Source: Microbacterium sp. CBA3102
Lineage (GTDB): Bacteria; Actinomycetota; Actinomycetes; Actinomycetales; Microbacteriaceae
Reading direction: 5' to 3'
DNA: 64,000 bases
Assembly: GCF_007954505.1 (NCBI RefSeq)
Contig: NZ_CP042412.1
Span: 868,001 to 932,000 of the forward strand
In this document: one piece after another, positions 42,152-50,775 of the stretch
How the letters are laid out: each line of letters begins with the position of its first letter
How positions within the stretch are numbered: the stretch's first letter is position 1
Position numbers and translations under genes: made by a program
Notes under the pieces: model-generated
What the model saw: only the letters and a program-made list of their open reading frames with translations
Databases searched by the model: none
What the model was told of the DNA's origin: nothing

Positions 42152-42406
42152 TTACCGGCCGGCGCCAGCGTAGGGCAGGAGCGCCATTTCGCGCGCGTTC
42201 TTGATCGCCGTGGCGATCAGACGCTGCTCCTGCACCGAGACACCGGTGATACGACGGGCGCGGATCTTGCCGCGCTCCGAGACGAACTTGCGAAGGGTGG
42301 CGACATCCTTGTAATCGATGACACCGACCCGGATGGACTTCGCGGGAGCAGCGTTCTTCGCGCCCTTCCGCGGCTTGCGGCGGTCGCCGCTCGACTTTCC
42401 AGCCAT
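42152..42406 (-). CDS. rpsR: 30S ribosomal protein S18
   Basis: The 84-residue S18 protein, which pairs with S6 on the small-subunit platform. The conserved core [20 protein letters not shown] and [20 protein letters not shown] are intact. It lacks the Cys residues of zinc-binding S18 paralogues, so it is the zinc-independent form. It sits between ssb (56 bp upstream) and rplI in the usual order. Confidence 0.98.
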   Translation of the reverse strand: MAGKSSGDRRKPRKGAKNAAPAKSIRVGVIDYKDVATLRKFVSERGKIRARRITGVSVQEQRLIATAIKNAREMALLPYAGAGR

Positions 42407-42462
42407 TGTTTTTCCTTAGTGATGAGCGGATGCCGGCCCTGCGGACCGGATCCAGAAGTTGT

Positions 42463-42975
42463 TCAGAACGGAGTGTCGTCGCCGAAGCTGCCCGGAGTGC
42501 TCCAGGCATCCGCGCTGGTCGACGAGCCGGGCGTGGACCACGGCTCCTCCGACACCTGCTGCTGCGCGGGGCGAGACTGTCCGCCGCCGCCACCACCGGC
42601 ACCGCCGGTCGAGGCCGCGCGCGTGACCTGAGCGGTCGCGTACCGGAGCGAGGGGCCGATCTCGTCGACCTCCAGCTCGATCGCGGTGCGCTGGTTGCCC
42701 TCGCGGTCCTGGTAGGAGCGCTGACGCAGACGGCCCTGCGCGATGACGCGCATGCCCTTCGTCAGCGAGCCCGCCACGTGCTCGGCGAACTCGCGCCACA
42801 CGGATGCACGGAGGAACAGCGCATCGCCGTCCTTCCACTCATTCGCAGCGCGGTCGAAGTTCCGAGGCGTCGAAGCGATGGTGAAGTTCGCCACCGGCAG
42901 CCCGTTCTGCGTGTAGCGCAGCTCGGGGTCGGCCGTGAGGTTTCCCACCACGGTGATGACGGTTTCGCCAGCCAT
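42463..42975 (-). CDS. ssb: Single-stranded DNA-binding protein
   Basis: A 170-residue SSB. The OB-fold ([55 protein letters not shown]) covers residues 1-110, followed by a Gly/Gln-rich flexible linker and the acidic tail GSFGDDTPF that recruits replication and repair proteins. It lies 5 bp after rpsF in the standard operon. The tail ends DDTPF rather than DDDIPF, as in many actinobacteria. Confidence 0.97.
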   Translation of the reverse strand: MAGETVITVVGNLTADPELRYTQNGLPVANFTIASTPRNFDRAANEWKDGDALFLRASVWREFAEHVAGSLTKGMRVIAQGRLRQRSYQDREGNQRTAIELEVDEIGPSLRYATAQVTRAASTGGAGGGGGGQSRPAQQQVSEEPWSTPGSSTSADAWSTPGSFGDDTPF

Positions 42976-42980
42976 GGACG

Positions 42981-43349
42981 TCAGGCCTTCGCAGCCTTGG
43001 CGGCCTTGCGAGCAGCCTTCTCTTCGCTGCGCTTGGCCTCGGAGGCGATCATCGCCTGAGCCTCTTCAGCGCGGAGGACCTTGGTGCGCATGATCTGCTC
43101 GTTCAGCTTCAGCTGACGGTCGAGCTCCTGCGTGGCGGCGCTGGTCGCGGTGAAGTTGACGACGGCGTAGATGCCCTCGTTCTTCTTCTGGATCTCGTAA
43201 GCGAGACGGCGCTTGCCCCAGATGTCGACGTTCTCGATAGAGCCACCATCGTTGGTGATGACCTTCAGGAACTTGTCGAGCGTCGGGGCGACCTGGCGCT
43301 CGTCGATCTCGGGGGTCAGAATGACCATGAGTTCGTACTGGTGCGTCAC
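42981..43349 (-). CDS. rpsF: 30S ribosomal protein S6
   Basis: The 122-residue S6 protein, first gene of the rpsF-ssb-rpsR-rplI operon. The core [40 protein letters not shown] and the late [17 protein letters not shown] are intact. The C-terminus has a Lys/Ala-rich extension ([11 protein letters not shown]), normal for high-GC actinobacteria. A GAAGGAGG ribosome binding site lies before the ATG. S6 binds the S18 encoded two genes later. Confidence 0.98.
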   Translation of the reverse strand: MTHQYELMVILTPEIDERQVAPTLDKFLKVITNDGGSIENVDIWGKRRLAYEIQKKNEGIYAVVNFTATSAATQELDRQLKLNEQIMRTKVLRAEEAQAMIASEAKRSEEKAARKAAKAAKA

Positions 43350-43507
43350 TTACCCACCTCCTTCGGACTAGAACGGCTCTCGGGACTTTCCCGGGAGCAG
43401 GAGGGTGTGTGCACGTGTCTGCCCCAGGATTCCCGATTGGAGTCCGGAAGGCAGACAACCTGGACAGTCTAGCGGATTGCGCCCCGGGCTGCTGAACGGC
43501 GGCCGCT

Positions 43508-43881
43508 GTGCGAAAACGGAGAGCATCCGCGCGTGGAGCGGCGTGTCCGGGCGAGGCACGCCGCCCCGCCCGCGGTTCGTCTCCCAAGAAAAAGCTGGTC
43601 GCTGGCGCAGTTGCCTCGATGATTCTCATCGGTGGGTTCCCTGCAGCTGCGCACGCCGCCACGACTTATGCATCGGGAAGTCACTCGTGCCGCTCGGGCG
43701 AACAGGTATATGTGCGGATCACCCTCGACAGCTACGGCACCGTGATCGTGGCCGGCGGCAGCCAGCCGATCGGGCAGAAGGGGACTGACTTCTTCATCAC
43801 GCTCAAGAAAGAACCGCCAGCTGGTCGGTCACTGCCCCGACCGGCATCGCCACCATCAATGACGGTTGTACGGGGATGTGA
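43508..43881 (+). CDS. Small secreted protein, probably frameshifted near its end
   Basis: A protein with a long basic N-region (about 35 residues) and an export helix (LVAGAVASMILIGGFPAAAHA), then TTYASGSHSCRSGEQVYVRI and GSQPIGQKGTDFFITLKKEP. Continuing in this frame gives low-complexity sequence to 44038, whereas the next frame reads SWSVTAPTGIATINDGCTGM and stops at 43879-43881. One missing C at 43817-43818 would join them into a 124-residue protein with three Cys residues. The family is unknown; the small two-domain beta pattern and Cys residues suggest a disulfide-bonded extracellular protein. A convergent terminator follows. Confidence 0.55.
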
Positions 43882-43931
43882 AGGCGGACACCCCCGACGC
43901 GTGACAGCGCCTCGCCACCTCGAGCAATCAT

Positions 43932-43966
43932 GCGGGATGAGCACGATCGATTCGTGCTCATCCCGC
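43932..43966. terminator. Perfect 15-bp bidirectional hairpin
   Basis: GCGGGATGAGCACGA (43932-43946) and TCGTGCTCATCCCGC (43952-43966) pair perfectly around a 5-base loop between two convergent genes, so it can serve both. Confidence 0.8.
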
Positions 43967-43980
43967 GTGAAGATGTTCGG

Positions 43981-44268
43981 CTATGATTCGCCGTTGGCAC
44001 GCAGCCGCGTGATTGTGCGTTCATCCTCTTCGAGCTGAGCACGCATTCCCTCGACGGCGAGCGGCGAGAAGCGCTTGACCTGCATGTCGAGGATCACCTC
44101 CGTCTGGAACTCGGTCAGGCCACACGCGGAAGCCAATCGCCGGGCAATGTCGTCCCCTGCTCTCGAAGGTGCAGAGCAGATCTCGATCACCCGTGCAGCG
44201 TTTTCCGCGGCGTAGATCATCGCGGACACCATCTGCTGTCGACCTACGAGATCTTGAAGTTCACTCAT
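43981..44268 (-). CDS. Small protein resembling the GyrA/ParC coiled-coil region
   Basis: A 95-residue helical protein. The segment CGLTEFQTEVILDMQVKRFSP, then LAVEGMRAQLEEDERTITRL, matches the part of GyrA where the coiled coil meets the small globular domain (LSEIQAQAILDMQLRRLTGLE in E. coli-type enzymes), and ENAARVIEICSAPSRAG resembles the preceding helix. It lacks the catalytic Tyr domain, so it cannot cut DNA. It may be a stand-alone relative that modulates gyrase, or simply a coiled-coil dimeriser derived from it. It stands alone, with the ATG fixed by the start of the first helix. Confidence 0.7.
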   Translation of the reverse strand: MSELQDLVGRQQMVSAMIYAAENAARVIEICSAPSRAGDDIARRLASACGLTEFQTEVILDMQVKRFSPLAVEGMRAQLEEDERTITRLRANGES

Positions 44269-44376
44269 GGCGCCCTACCTTAGCCATCACATCAGACGTC
44301 CTCGGCTCGTACCTGCCGCCGTGGACGCACGCCGCCCGCGGTTCGTCTCCGTTTCGGCCGCCCCGTCCTCAAAGGA

Positions 44377-45216
44377 TCAGTACGTGACCGGCGGTACTTC
44401 CGCCCACACGGTGCGGTCGTCGACCGAGGGCGCTGCGGGGATGCGTCCGGCCCCATCCGGTTCCGGGATCGCCGCCAGCAGCGCCTGCGTGTAGGGATGC
44501 TGCGGTGCGGCCCACAGTGGCGCCGTCGGCCCCGATTCCAGCACGCGACCACCGAACATCACGTGGGTCCGGTCGGCGATGCGTCGCACCACCGCGAGGT
44601 CGTGCGAGATGAACAGCATCCCCGCTCCCGACTCCGCGACCAGGTCGCGCATGAGCCGGGCGACGCTCGTCTGCGTCGAGGCGTCGAGAGCGGAGATCGG
44701 CTCGTCGGCCACGAGGAGCGACGGCCGCGCAGCCAACGCCCGCGCGATCGCGAGGCGCTGCTTCTGCCCGCCCGAGAACTGGTGGGGGAAGCGCGTGCTG
44801 ACCTCGGTCGGCAGCCCCACGCGGTCGAGCCATTCATCGACCGTCGATCCGGCCTCGCCGCGGGCCCGTGCCGTCGCGATGCCGTCCGCGATCTGGTCGC
44901 CCACACGCCGTCGGGGGTTCAGCGACGTGGACGGGTCCTGGAACACCATCTGGATACCGGTCATCGCGGTCGGTCGACGACGGATGCCGAGCGGTGCGAC
45001 GGGCACATCGCGGAAACGGACGGCACCGCCCGCGATCTTCTCGATGCCGACGACGGCGCGGGCGAGGCTCGACTTCCCGCTTCCGGACTCGCCGACGAGA
45101 GCCACGGTCTCCCCCGCGGCCACGCTGATCGACACGCCGTTCACGGCGACGACGGGCGGATTTCCCGGGTAGCGCACGACCACGTCCTGCGCGTCGAGGA
45201 CGGCGACCTCACTCAT
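44377..45216 (-). CDS. Peptide ABC transporter ATP-binding protein (DppF type)
   Basis: A 279-residue ATPase with Walker A (GESGSGKSS), signature (FSGGQKQRLAIARAL), Walker B (LLVADEPISALD) and switch His (FISHDLAVV). It is shorter than many DppF proteins but ends with the family TPYTQALLAAIPEPD-like segment before a short tail. The start overlaps the DppD-type gene by 8 bp. It is the last gene of the operon SBP-B-C-D-F, importing di- or oligopeptides; nickel or other substrates are possible for this family. Confidence 0.93.
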   Translation of the reverse strand: MSEVAVLDAQDVVVRYPGNPPVVAVNGVSISVAAGETVALVGESGSGKSSLARAVVGIEKIAGGAVRFRDVPVAPLGIRRRPTAMTGIQMVFQDPSTSLNPRRRVGDQIADGIATARARGEAGSTVDEWLDRVGLPTEVSTRFPHQFSGGQKQRLAIARALAARPSLLVADEPISALDASTQTSVARLMRDLVAESGAGMLFISHDLAVVRRIADRTHVMFGGRVLESGPTAPLWAAPQHPYTQALLAAIPEPDGAGRIPAAPSVDDRTVWAEVPPVTY

Positions 45217-46027
45217 CTGCGGACTCCTGTTCCGGTGCCTCGTCGACCCGCGAGCCCGGCAGGGCCGCGAGCAGCATGCGCGTGTAGTCGTGCTGAGGAT
45301 CGAGGAAGAGCGTCTCCCGGTCGGCGAGCTCGACGATCCGCCCGTCCTTCATGACGGCCACCCTGTCGGCGATCGCGCTCATCACGCCCAGGTCATGCGT
45401 CACGAGCAGCACCGCGAGGTTCCGCTCGACCGCGAGGTCGCGCAGCAGCTTCAGGATGCCGGCCTGCACCGTGACGTCGAGGGCCGTCGTGGGCTCGTCG
45501 GCCAGCAGCACCTCGGGGTCGCACGCGAGGGCGCACGCGATCGCGATGCGCTGGCGCTGTCCGCCGGAGAACTGATGCGGATAGCGTTTCAGCGCCTCGG
45601 CGGGATTCGGCACCTGCACGGTCTCGAGCAGCTCCACCGCCCGCGCCCGTGCGGCGGCGCCCGTGAGCCCGAGGTGCACGCGCATGTGATCGGTGAGCTG
45701 ACGGCCGACCGGAAGCTGCGGGTGCAGCGAGGCGGACGGATCCTGGAACACCATGGCGATCCGCTTGCCCCGCACGCGGTTGAGCGCGCGGCGACGCAGG
45801 CCGACGAGTTCCTCGTCCCCGAGCAGGATCGATCCCCCGGTGCGCGCCTGCCGCGGCAGCAGCCCCAGCACGGCGAGCGAGGTGAGGGTCTTGCCGGATC
45901 CGGATTCCCCCGCGAGCCCCTGGACACGACCCGCCTCGAGTTCGAGCGAGACGCCCTTCACCAGCGGACGGCCGATGTCGATCGTGAGGTCGCGGATGCG
46001 CAGGACCGTGGCTCCCTGGGCGCTCAT
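45209..46027 (-). CDS. Peptide ABC transporter ATP-binding protein (DppD type)
   Basis: A 272-residue ATPase: Walker A (GESGSGKT), Q-loop in MVFQDPSASLHPQLPVG, signature (FSGGQRQRIAIACAL), Walker B (VLLADEPTTALDVTVQ) and the switch His (LVTHDLGVM). The DPQHDYTRMLLAALPGS end is typical of DppD/OppD, though the C-terminal FeS-like Cys motif of longer members is absent. It overlaps the permease stop by 4 bp and pairs with the following ATPase as a heterodimer. Confidence 0.94.
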   Translation of the reverse strand: MSAQGATVLRIRDLTIDIGRPLVKGVSLELEAGRVQGLAGESGSGKTLTSLAVLGLLPRQARTGGSILLGDEELVGLRRRALNRVRGKRIAMVFQDPSASLHPQLPVGRQLTDHMRVHLGLTGAAARARAVELLETVQVPNPAEALKRYPHQFSGGQRQRIAIACALACDPEVLLADEPTTALDVTVQAGILKLLRDLAVERNLAVLLVTHDLGVMSAIADRVAVMKDGRIVELADRETLFLDPQHDYTRMLLAALPGSRVDEAPEQESADE

Positions 46028-46935
46028 GCCGTCGCCCCCGTCGCCGATGCCGCGTGCTCGTCGGCCTTCTCGTGCGTGATCTCCGCGGTCGGGTCGAGCA
46101 CGTCGCGCATCGCGTCACCGAGGAAGTTGAACGCCAGCACGACCGTGAGGATCGCGAGGCCGGGGAACACCCCGAGCCACCAGGCGTCGAAGTTCTGCAT
46201 CGCTGCGGAGATCATCGACCCCCACTCCGCCGTCGGCGGCTGTGCACCGAGACCGAGGAAGGAGAGTCCGGAGAGGAGGAGGATGGCCGCGCCGATGTCG
46301 AGCGTGGCGAGGACCAGGATCGGGCCGGCGATGTTCGGCAGGATGTCGACGACCAGCGTGCGCACCGGCGAGTGTCCGAGGAGCCGGCCCGCGATCACGT
46401 AGTTCTGCCCGCGCAGCCCCAGCACGATGCTCCGTGTGACACGCGAGTACTGCGGCCAGGACACGACGATGGCGGCGATCACCGCGTTGAAGAGGGAAGG
46501 TCCGAGCGAAGCCGCGACCACCATGGCCAGGATCACGGTCGGGAACGCCATGAACAGATCGGTGATGCGCATCAGGGTCTCGTCGACCCAGCCGCCGAAG
46601 TACCCGGCGACGGCGCCGATGACCGTGCCGATGATCATGGCGGCGATCACGAGCATGAGCGCGAGCGGAAGGCTCACCGTCGCGCCCGTCATCAGCCGGG
46701 AGAAGATGTCGCGGCCGTTGCCGTCGGTGCCGAGGAGCGTGTCGATCCCCGGTGCCTGCAGACGGGGCAGCACCTGCGCGTTCGGCGGATACGGCACCCA
46801 CCACTGGGCGGTGAAGGCCACGATGACCCAGGCGCCCGCGATGACGGTGCCGATGATGCCGAGCGGGGTGCGCCAGGCTCGGGGCCAGCGGAAGCGGAAG
46901 CGACCGGCCGGGGTGGCGGCGGCGATGCGGCTCAT
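46024..46935 (-). CDS. Peptide ABC transporter permease (DppC type)
   Basis: A 303-residue permease with six predicted helices. The N-terminal OppC-like segment (RTPLGIIGTVIAGAWVIVAF) is followed by LGTDGNGRDIFSRLMTGAT, which is diagnostic for the DppC family, and the late region FLGLGAQPPTAEWGSMI. It overlaps DppB by 4 bp and DppD by 4 bp. The Ala/Thr-rich tail after FLGDAMRDVLDP is longer than usual. Confidence 0.94.
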   Translation of the reverse strand: MSRIAAATPAGRFRFRWPRAWRTPLGIIGTVIAGAWVIVAFTAQWWVPYPPNAQVLPRLQAPGIDTLLGTDGNGRDIFSRLMTGATVSLPLALMLVIAAMIIGTVIGAVAGYFGGWVDETLMRITDLFMAFPTVILAMVVAASLGPSLFNAVIAAIVVSWPQYSRVTRSIVLGLRGQNYVIAGRLLGHSPVRTLVVDILPNIAGPILVLATLDIGAAILLLSGLSFLGLGAQPPTAEWGSMISAAMQNFDAWWLGVFPGLAILTVVLAFNFLGDAMRDVLDPTAEITHEKADEHAASATGATA

Positions 46936-47993
46936 GCGATCCTCACTCTCGGGTCGAGCACGCCGTAGAGGATGTCGACGATGAAGTTGATGAGGAGGTA
47001 GATGATGCCGACCACGAGACCGACCCCCATGATGCCGGGCAGATCGAGGTTCGCTGCCGAGTTGTACGCGTAGGTACCCAGTCCGGGCCAGGCGAACACG
47101 GACTCGACGAGCACCGTGCCCGAGAGCAGGGCTCCGAACGCGACACCCACGACCGTGAGGATCGGCAGCGAGGCGCCCCGCAGGACGTAGCCGACGATCA
47201 CGCGCATGGCCGGGAGCCCCTTGGCCCGGGCGGCGCGCACGTAGTCGCTCCCCAGGACCTCGAGCACCGAGGTGCGGATGAAGCGGGTCAGCAGGCCGAT
47301 CGTCACGAGCGAGAGCACCATGACGGGGAGGGCGAGGTGCGCGAGGGCGTCGAAGAACCCGACCGCGTCTCCGTTCAGGAGATAGTCGACCGTGTAGAGC
47401 CCGGTCACGCGCGGCGGCGGGGTGATCGACGGCGAGATGCGCCCGGAGCCCGGAGCGATCCGCAGCTCCAGGAAGAAGACGTAGAAGCTGACCAGCGCCA
47501 GCCAGAACGTCGGCACGCTCAGGCCCACCAGCGTGACCACGCGGATGACCTGGTCGGTGACCAGTCCGCGACGGTAGGCGGCGAGGGTGCCGAGCACGAT
47601 GCTCACAGCGAGACTGACGATGATCGCACCGATCGCGATCTCGATGGTCGCCGGCACCGCGGTGGCGAGGTCGCTGGTGACCGGGCGTCCGGTCACCAGC
47701 GACGTGCCGAGGTCTCCGCGGAGCAGATTCCCCATGTAGATGAAGTACTGCACGAACAGTGGCTGGTCGAGACCCTGCTCCTTGATGAACGCTTCGCGCG
47801 TCGCGGGGTTCTGCGACGCGCCCTCACCGAGCGCGGCCGAGACCGGGTCCCCCGGCACCAGGTTGGTGAGCGCGAACGTGACGATCGTCACGCCCACCAA
47901 CAGGAGCAGGGAGGTGCCGGCCCGCCGCAGCAGGTATCCGACCAGAGGCGATCGACGCCGCTGCGCCTGCCTCTGCACCGCCACTGTCGTCAT
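46932..47993 (-). CDS. Peptide ABC transporter permease (DppB type)
   Basis: A 353-residue permease. The start (YLLRRAGTSLLLLVGVTIVTFALTNLVPGDP across the first helix), GRPVTSDLATAVPATIEIAI and the coupling region YVRAARAKGLPAMRVIVGYVLRGA are hallmarks of DppB/OppB. The start ATG at 47993 is chosen because residues before it in the longer frame (to 48044) would overlap the SBP gene and carry no homology. The SBP gene ends 11 bp upstream. Confidence 0.94.
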   Translation of the reverse strand: MTTVAVQRQAQRRRSPLVGYLLRRAGTSLLLLVGVTIVTFALTNLVPGDPVSAALGEGASQNPATREAFIKEQGLDQPLFVQYFIYMGNLLRGDLGTSLVTGRPVTSDLATAVPATIEIAIGAIIVSLAVSIVLGTLAAYRRGLVTDQVIRVVTLVGLSVPTFWLALVSFYVFFLELRIAPGSGRISPSITPPPRVTGLYTVDYLLNGDAVGFFDALAHLALPVMVLSLVTIGLLTRFIRTSVLEVLGSDYVRAARAKGLPAMRVIVGYVLRGASLPILTVVGVAFGALLSGTVLVESVFAWPGLGTYAYNSAANLDLPGIMGVGLVVGIIYLLINFIVDILYGVLDPRVRIA

Positions 47994-48004
47994 GAGGTGT
48001 CCGC

Positions 48005-49590
48005 TCAGCCGGCCGGCGTGATCTCGGCGATGTCCATCTCCCACACGGAGTTGTACACGGCGCCCTTCACGCTGTCGGCGGAGGAGATGTTGCGACCGGG
48101 GACGATCATCGGGACGAACGGACCCTCGGCCTGCATGGCCTCGGCGAACTCCGTGAAGGCGGCCGTGCGCTGGTCGGCGTCGGTCGCGGCAGCGGCACCG
48201 GCGGCGATCCCGGCGATCTCCGGGTTGGCCTCTGCGGCCCAGCCGGCACGCAGGCCGACCTTCAGCCCCGGACCGAACGGCAGGAAGTTCGCGGAGTCCG
48301 CGTAGTCGGGGCCCAGAACCAGAGGCCGAAGCCCTCGGTGCCGTTGACGTAGGCGTCGAGCTCGGTCGCGAACGGCGCGGGGGCGAGGTCGACCGTGATG
48401 CCGGCGTCCTTGAGCTGCGCCTGGATGCGCTCGGCGAGCGGCGTGAACTCCACGCCGCCGACCGGGTAGTCGTTCGGGAACTGCAGCTTCAGCGTCTGCC
48501 CGGTGTAGCCGGCTTCTTCGAGTGCGGCCGCGCTCTTGTCGAGGTCCTGCTCCACGCCGCTGTCGAGTGCGCCCTCGAATCCGGGCGGGATGACACCGGT
48601 CGCCTGCACGGATCCGGCGCCGGCCAGCTCCAGCAGCGCGTCGTAGTCGAGTGCGTAGCGGATGGCCTCGGCGATCTTGACGTTCGCCAGGTCACCGGCG
48701 ACCGCTTCGGACTGGTTCAGCAACAGGAAGATCGTCTGGCCGGAGGGGACCGAGTCGACCGTGATGCCGTCGCCGAGACCGGCCACCTGGTCGCCGTTCA
48801 GGTCCATCGCGACCATGGAGTCGCCGCCCTTGAGGTTGGCGAGCTGGGTGGCGCTCTCCGACACGTTGCGCACGACCACGCGCTTGTAGTCCGATGCCTC
48901 GTCGCCGTTGTACTCGTCGTTCTTGGTCAGCACGACCTGCGAGCTGAGGTCGAGGGTGTCGAGCACGAAGGGCCCGGAGCCCGCGGAGGCACCGTCGAGG
49001 AACTTCTGCGCCGAGTCGGTGCCGTCGGTGGCGCCGCCGTTCTCGAGCACGACATCGGAGTTGACGATGCCCAGGGCGGGGTTCGCGAGGATCGCGGGCA
49101 GCTGCAACAGCGGGGTCTCGGAGGTGAAGCGGATCGTCTTGTCGTCGACCTCGGTGATGGTCAGGCCGCCCAGGAGGAAGTTCGGCTTGGCGTCTTCCAT
49201 GCCCTGGATGCGCTGCAACGAGAAGACGACGTCCTTGGCCTCGATCGGCGTCCCGTCGGAGAAGACGCGGTCACCCTCGAGCGTGAACGTGAACTCGGTG
49301 GCCTCGTCGTTCTGCTCCCACGAGGCGAGCCCGGGAACGGGGGTCGAGACATCGGAGCCCTCGAAGTCGACGAGGGTCTCGTACAGTGCCTTCGCGATCA
49401 TGTTGCCGGTCGGGTCGTAGGTGTGACCCGGGTCGGTGGTCTCGATCGAGAACGCGGTGTCGATGACGAGGGAGTCGGAGCCGGAGGAGTTGTCGCCGTT
49501 GTTGGCGGAGTTCCCTCCCGAGCATCCTGCGAGCGCGAGGAGCGCGACGGCTCCGAGCGCGATGACCGGCGTGATACGGCGTGACGACAT
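48005..49590 (-). pseudogene. Peptide ABC transporter substrate-binding lipoprotein, frameshifted
   Basis: A family 5 solute-binding protein. Lipobox LAGC (lipidated Cys23), the conserved start SLVIDTAFSIETTDPGHTYDP and FTLEGDRVFSDGTPIEAKDV mark it as a DppA/OppA-type receptor. After GFGLWFW, the frame shifts: the listed frame ends at 48262, while the next frame continues with GPDYADSANFLPFGPGLKVG to a natural stop at 48005. One C missing in the run at 48312-48314 explains this and restores 528 residues, the family length. The start has GGAGG 6 bases upstream. An error in the assembly is at least as likely as a real mutation, because the rest of the operon is intact. Confidence 0.88.
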
Positions 49591-49658
49591 GAGGGCCTCC
49601 AGAGGCGAGGAGTACATTCGGGTGAGTCGCCACCGATGTGGACGACCGTGGATCAGAT

Positions 49659-49673
49659 TCGCATCATATGCGA
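49659..49673. promoter_or_regulatory. Palindromic Lrp-type operator candidate
   Basis: TCGCAT-CAT-ATGCGA (49659-49673) is a perfect 6-bp inverted repeat with a 3-base centre, matching the 15-bp Lrp/AsnC site layout. It lies between the divergent peptide ABC operon and the Lrp/AsnC gene and is a candidate site for control of both. Confidence 0.6.
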
Positions 49674-49740
49674 CGATGTGTCCAGCAAGAGTGGGTCACC
49701 TCGACACGCTCTGTCCAGAACCTCAACCGTGAGGAACAAT

Positions 49741-50328
49741 ATGTCCAGCAAGGATGCGGAACACTCGAAGCATTCTGGACGAAGTGCTGCCCCTTTGGAC
49801 GAGACGGCATACAGAATCCTCGAAGTCCTCCGGGATAACGGTCGCGTCTCGATCGCGGCGCTCGCCGAGAAGATCGGAATATCGCGCGCGAACGCCTACA
49901 CCCGGGTCGAGTCGCTGGTGCACGACGGCGTCATCACGGGATTCACGGCGCGTGTCGATCAGGCGAAGGCGGGGCTCTCGATCGGAGCGCTGGTGTTCGT
50001 CACCGTGATGCCCCAGGCCTGGGCGTCGTTCCGCGAGCGGGTACTTGAGATGCCCGACGTGGAGTGGTGCGCCATCACGACCGGCGAGCACGATGCCATG
50101 CTGCTGATCCGCGCGGTCGACGTCAGCGGCGTGCACGAATTCTCGACCGGGGTGATCGCGCAGCTTCCCGAGGTGCGAACGGTCGTCAGCGTCGTCGTGC
50201 TCGACGAGGTGATCCGCCGGCCCTATCTGCTGCCGGGAGACCTGCCCGAGCGCGACACCGAGATCCCGCTCGGGATGACGCGCTGGACACCGGCCTCACC
50301 CGGACGCGACACGTTGCCGCCGCGCTGA
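49741..50328 (+). CDS. Lrp/AsnC family transcriptional regulator
   Basis: A 195-residue regulator. The N-terminal HTH (LDETAYRILEVLRDNGRVSIAALAEKIGISRANAYTRVESL in two parts) is followed by the RAM ligand-binding domain (VFVTVMPQAWASFRERVL, VEWCAITTGEHDAMLLIRA). The C-terminal 35-residue Pro-rich tail is longer than usual. The ATG at 49741 has GAGGAA 7 bases upstream. It is divergent from the peptide-transporter operon and probably controls it in response to an amino acid. The repeated TGTCCAG bases around the start are notable but unassigned. Confidence 0.9.
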   Translation: MSSKDAEHSKHSGRSAAPLDETAYRILEVLRDNGRVSIAALAEKIGISRANAYTRVESLVHDGVITGFTARVDQAKAGLSIGALVFVTVMPQAWASFRERVLEMPDVEWCAITTGEHDAMLLIRAVDVSGVHEFSTGVIAQLPEVRTVVSVVVLDEVIRRPYLLPGDLPERDTEIPLGMTRWTPASPGRDTLPPR

Positions 50329-50341
50329 GGCCGGCTCGACG

Positions 50342-50698
50342 TCAGGCTGCGATCTCCTCGCACACGCTCAGCTGCGGGAGTCCGTGCATCTCGTAGTGCT
50401 CGACCAGACGGATGCCACCGTCGTCGGTGAGCTCGAGCTCGCTCTCGCCGTCTCCGGTCACGACCGTGCCGTCGGCCTTGAGCACGTGCACGAACGACAC
50501 CCAGATCGTGTCACCGGTGCGGGTGCCCACGAACTTGCCGAACGTGACCGTGTCACCCTCGTACCCGCCCCAGATCGCGCCGTCGCGCTCGAAGTATTCG
50601 AAGATGCTCGGAGATTCCGGGTCGACCGCCGAGGTGGTGGACGAGATCATCCGGAAGCGGCGGCCGTCGAGGGAGGGGAGGGTTGCAGTCGCAGTCAC
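50342..50698 (-). CDS. Conserved hypothetical protein
   Basis: A 118-residue soluble protein with the pattern LDGRRFRMISSTTSAVDPES, FEYFERDGAIWGGYEGDTV, FGKFVGTRTGDTIWVSFVHVL and an end HGLPQLSVCEEIA. I recognise this as a conserved small beta-rich family found in actinobacteria and elsewhere, sometimes named n-acetylglutamate synthase without evidence. A GTG at 50698 with GAGGG just upstream is the likely start. It stands between two plus-strand genes, convergent with Lrp, and divergent from the next. Confidence 0.72.
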   Translation of the reverse strand: MTATATLPSLDGRRFRMISSTTSAVDPESPSIFEYFERDGAIWGGYEGDTVTFGKFVGTRTGDTIWVSFVHVLKADGTVVTGDGESELELTDDGGIRLVEHYEMHGLPQLSVCEEIAA

Positions 50699-50775
50699 AC
50701 CCTCGATTATGGGGGATCCCGCCACGAGTCGTCCGTGCGAGCATCGGAGGCACTGCCCCCGGGTAGCGTGGTGGC

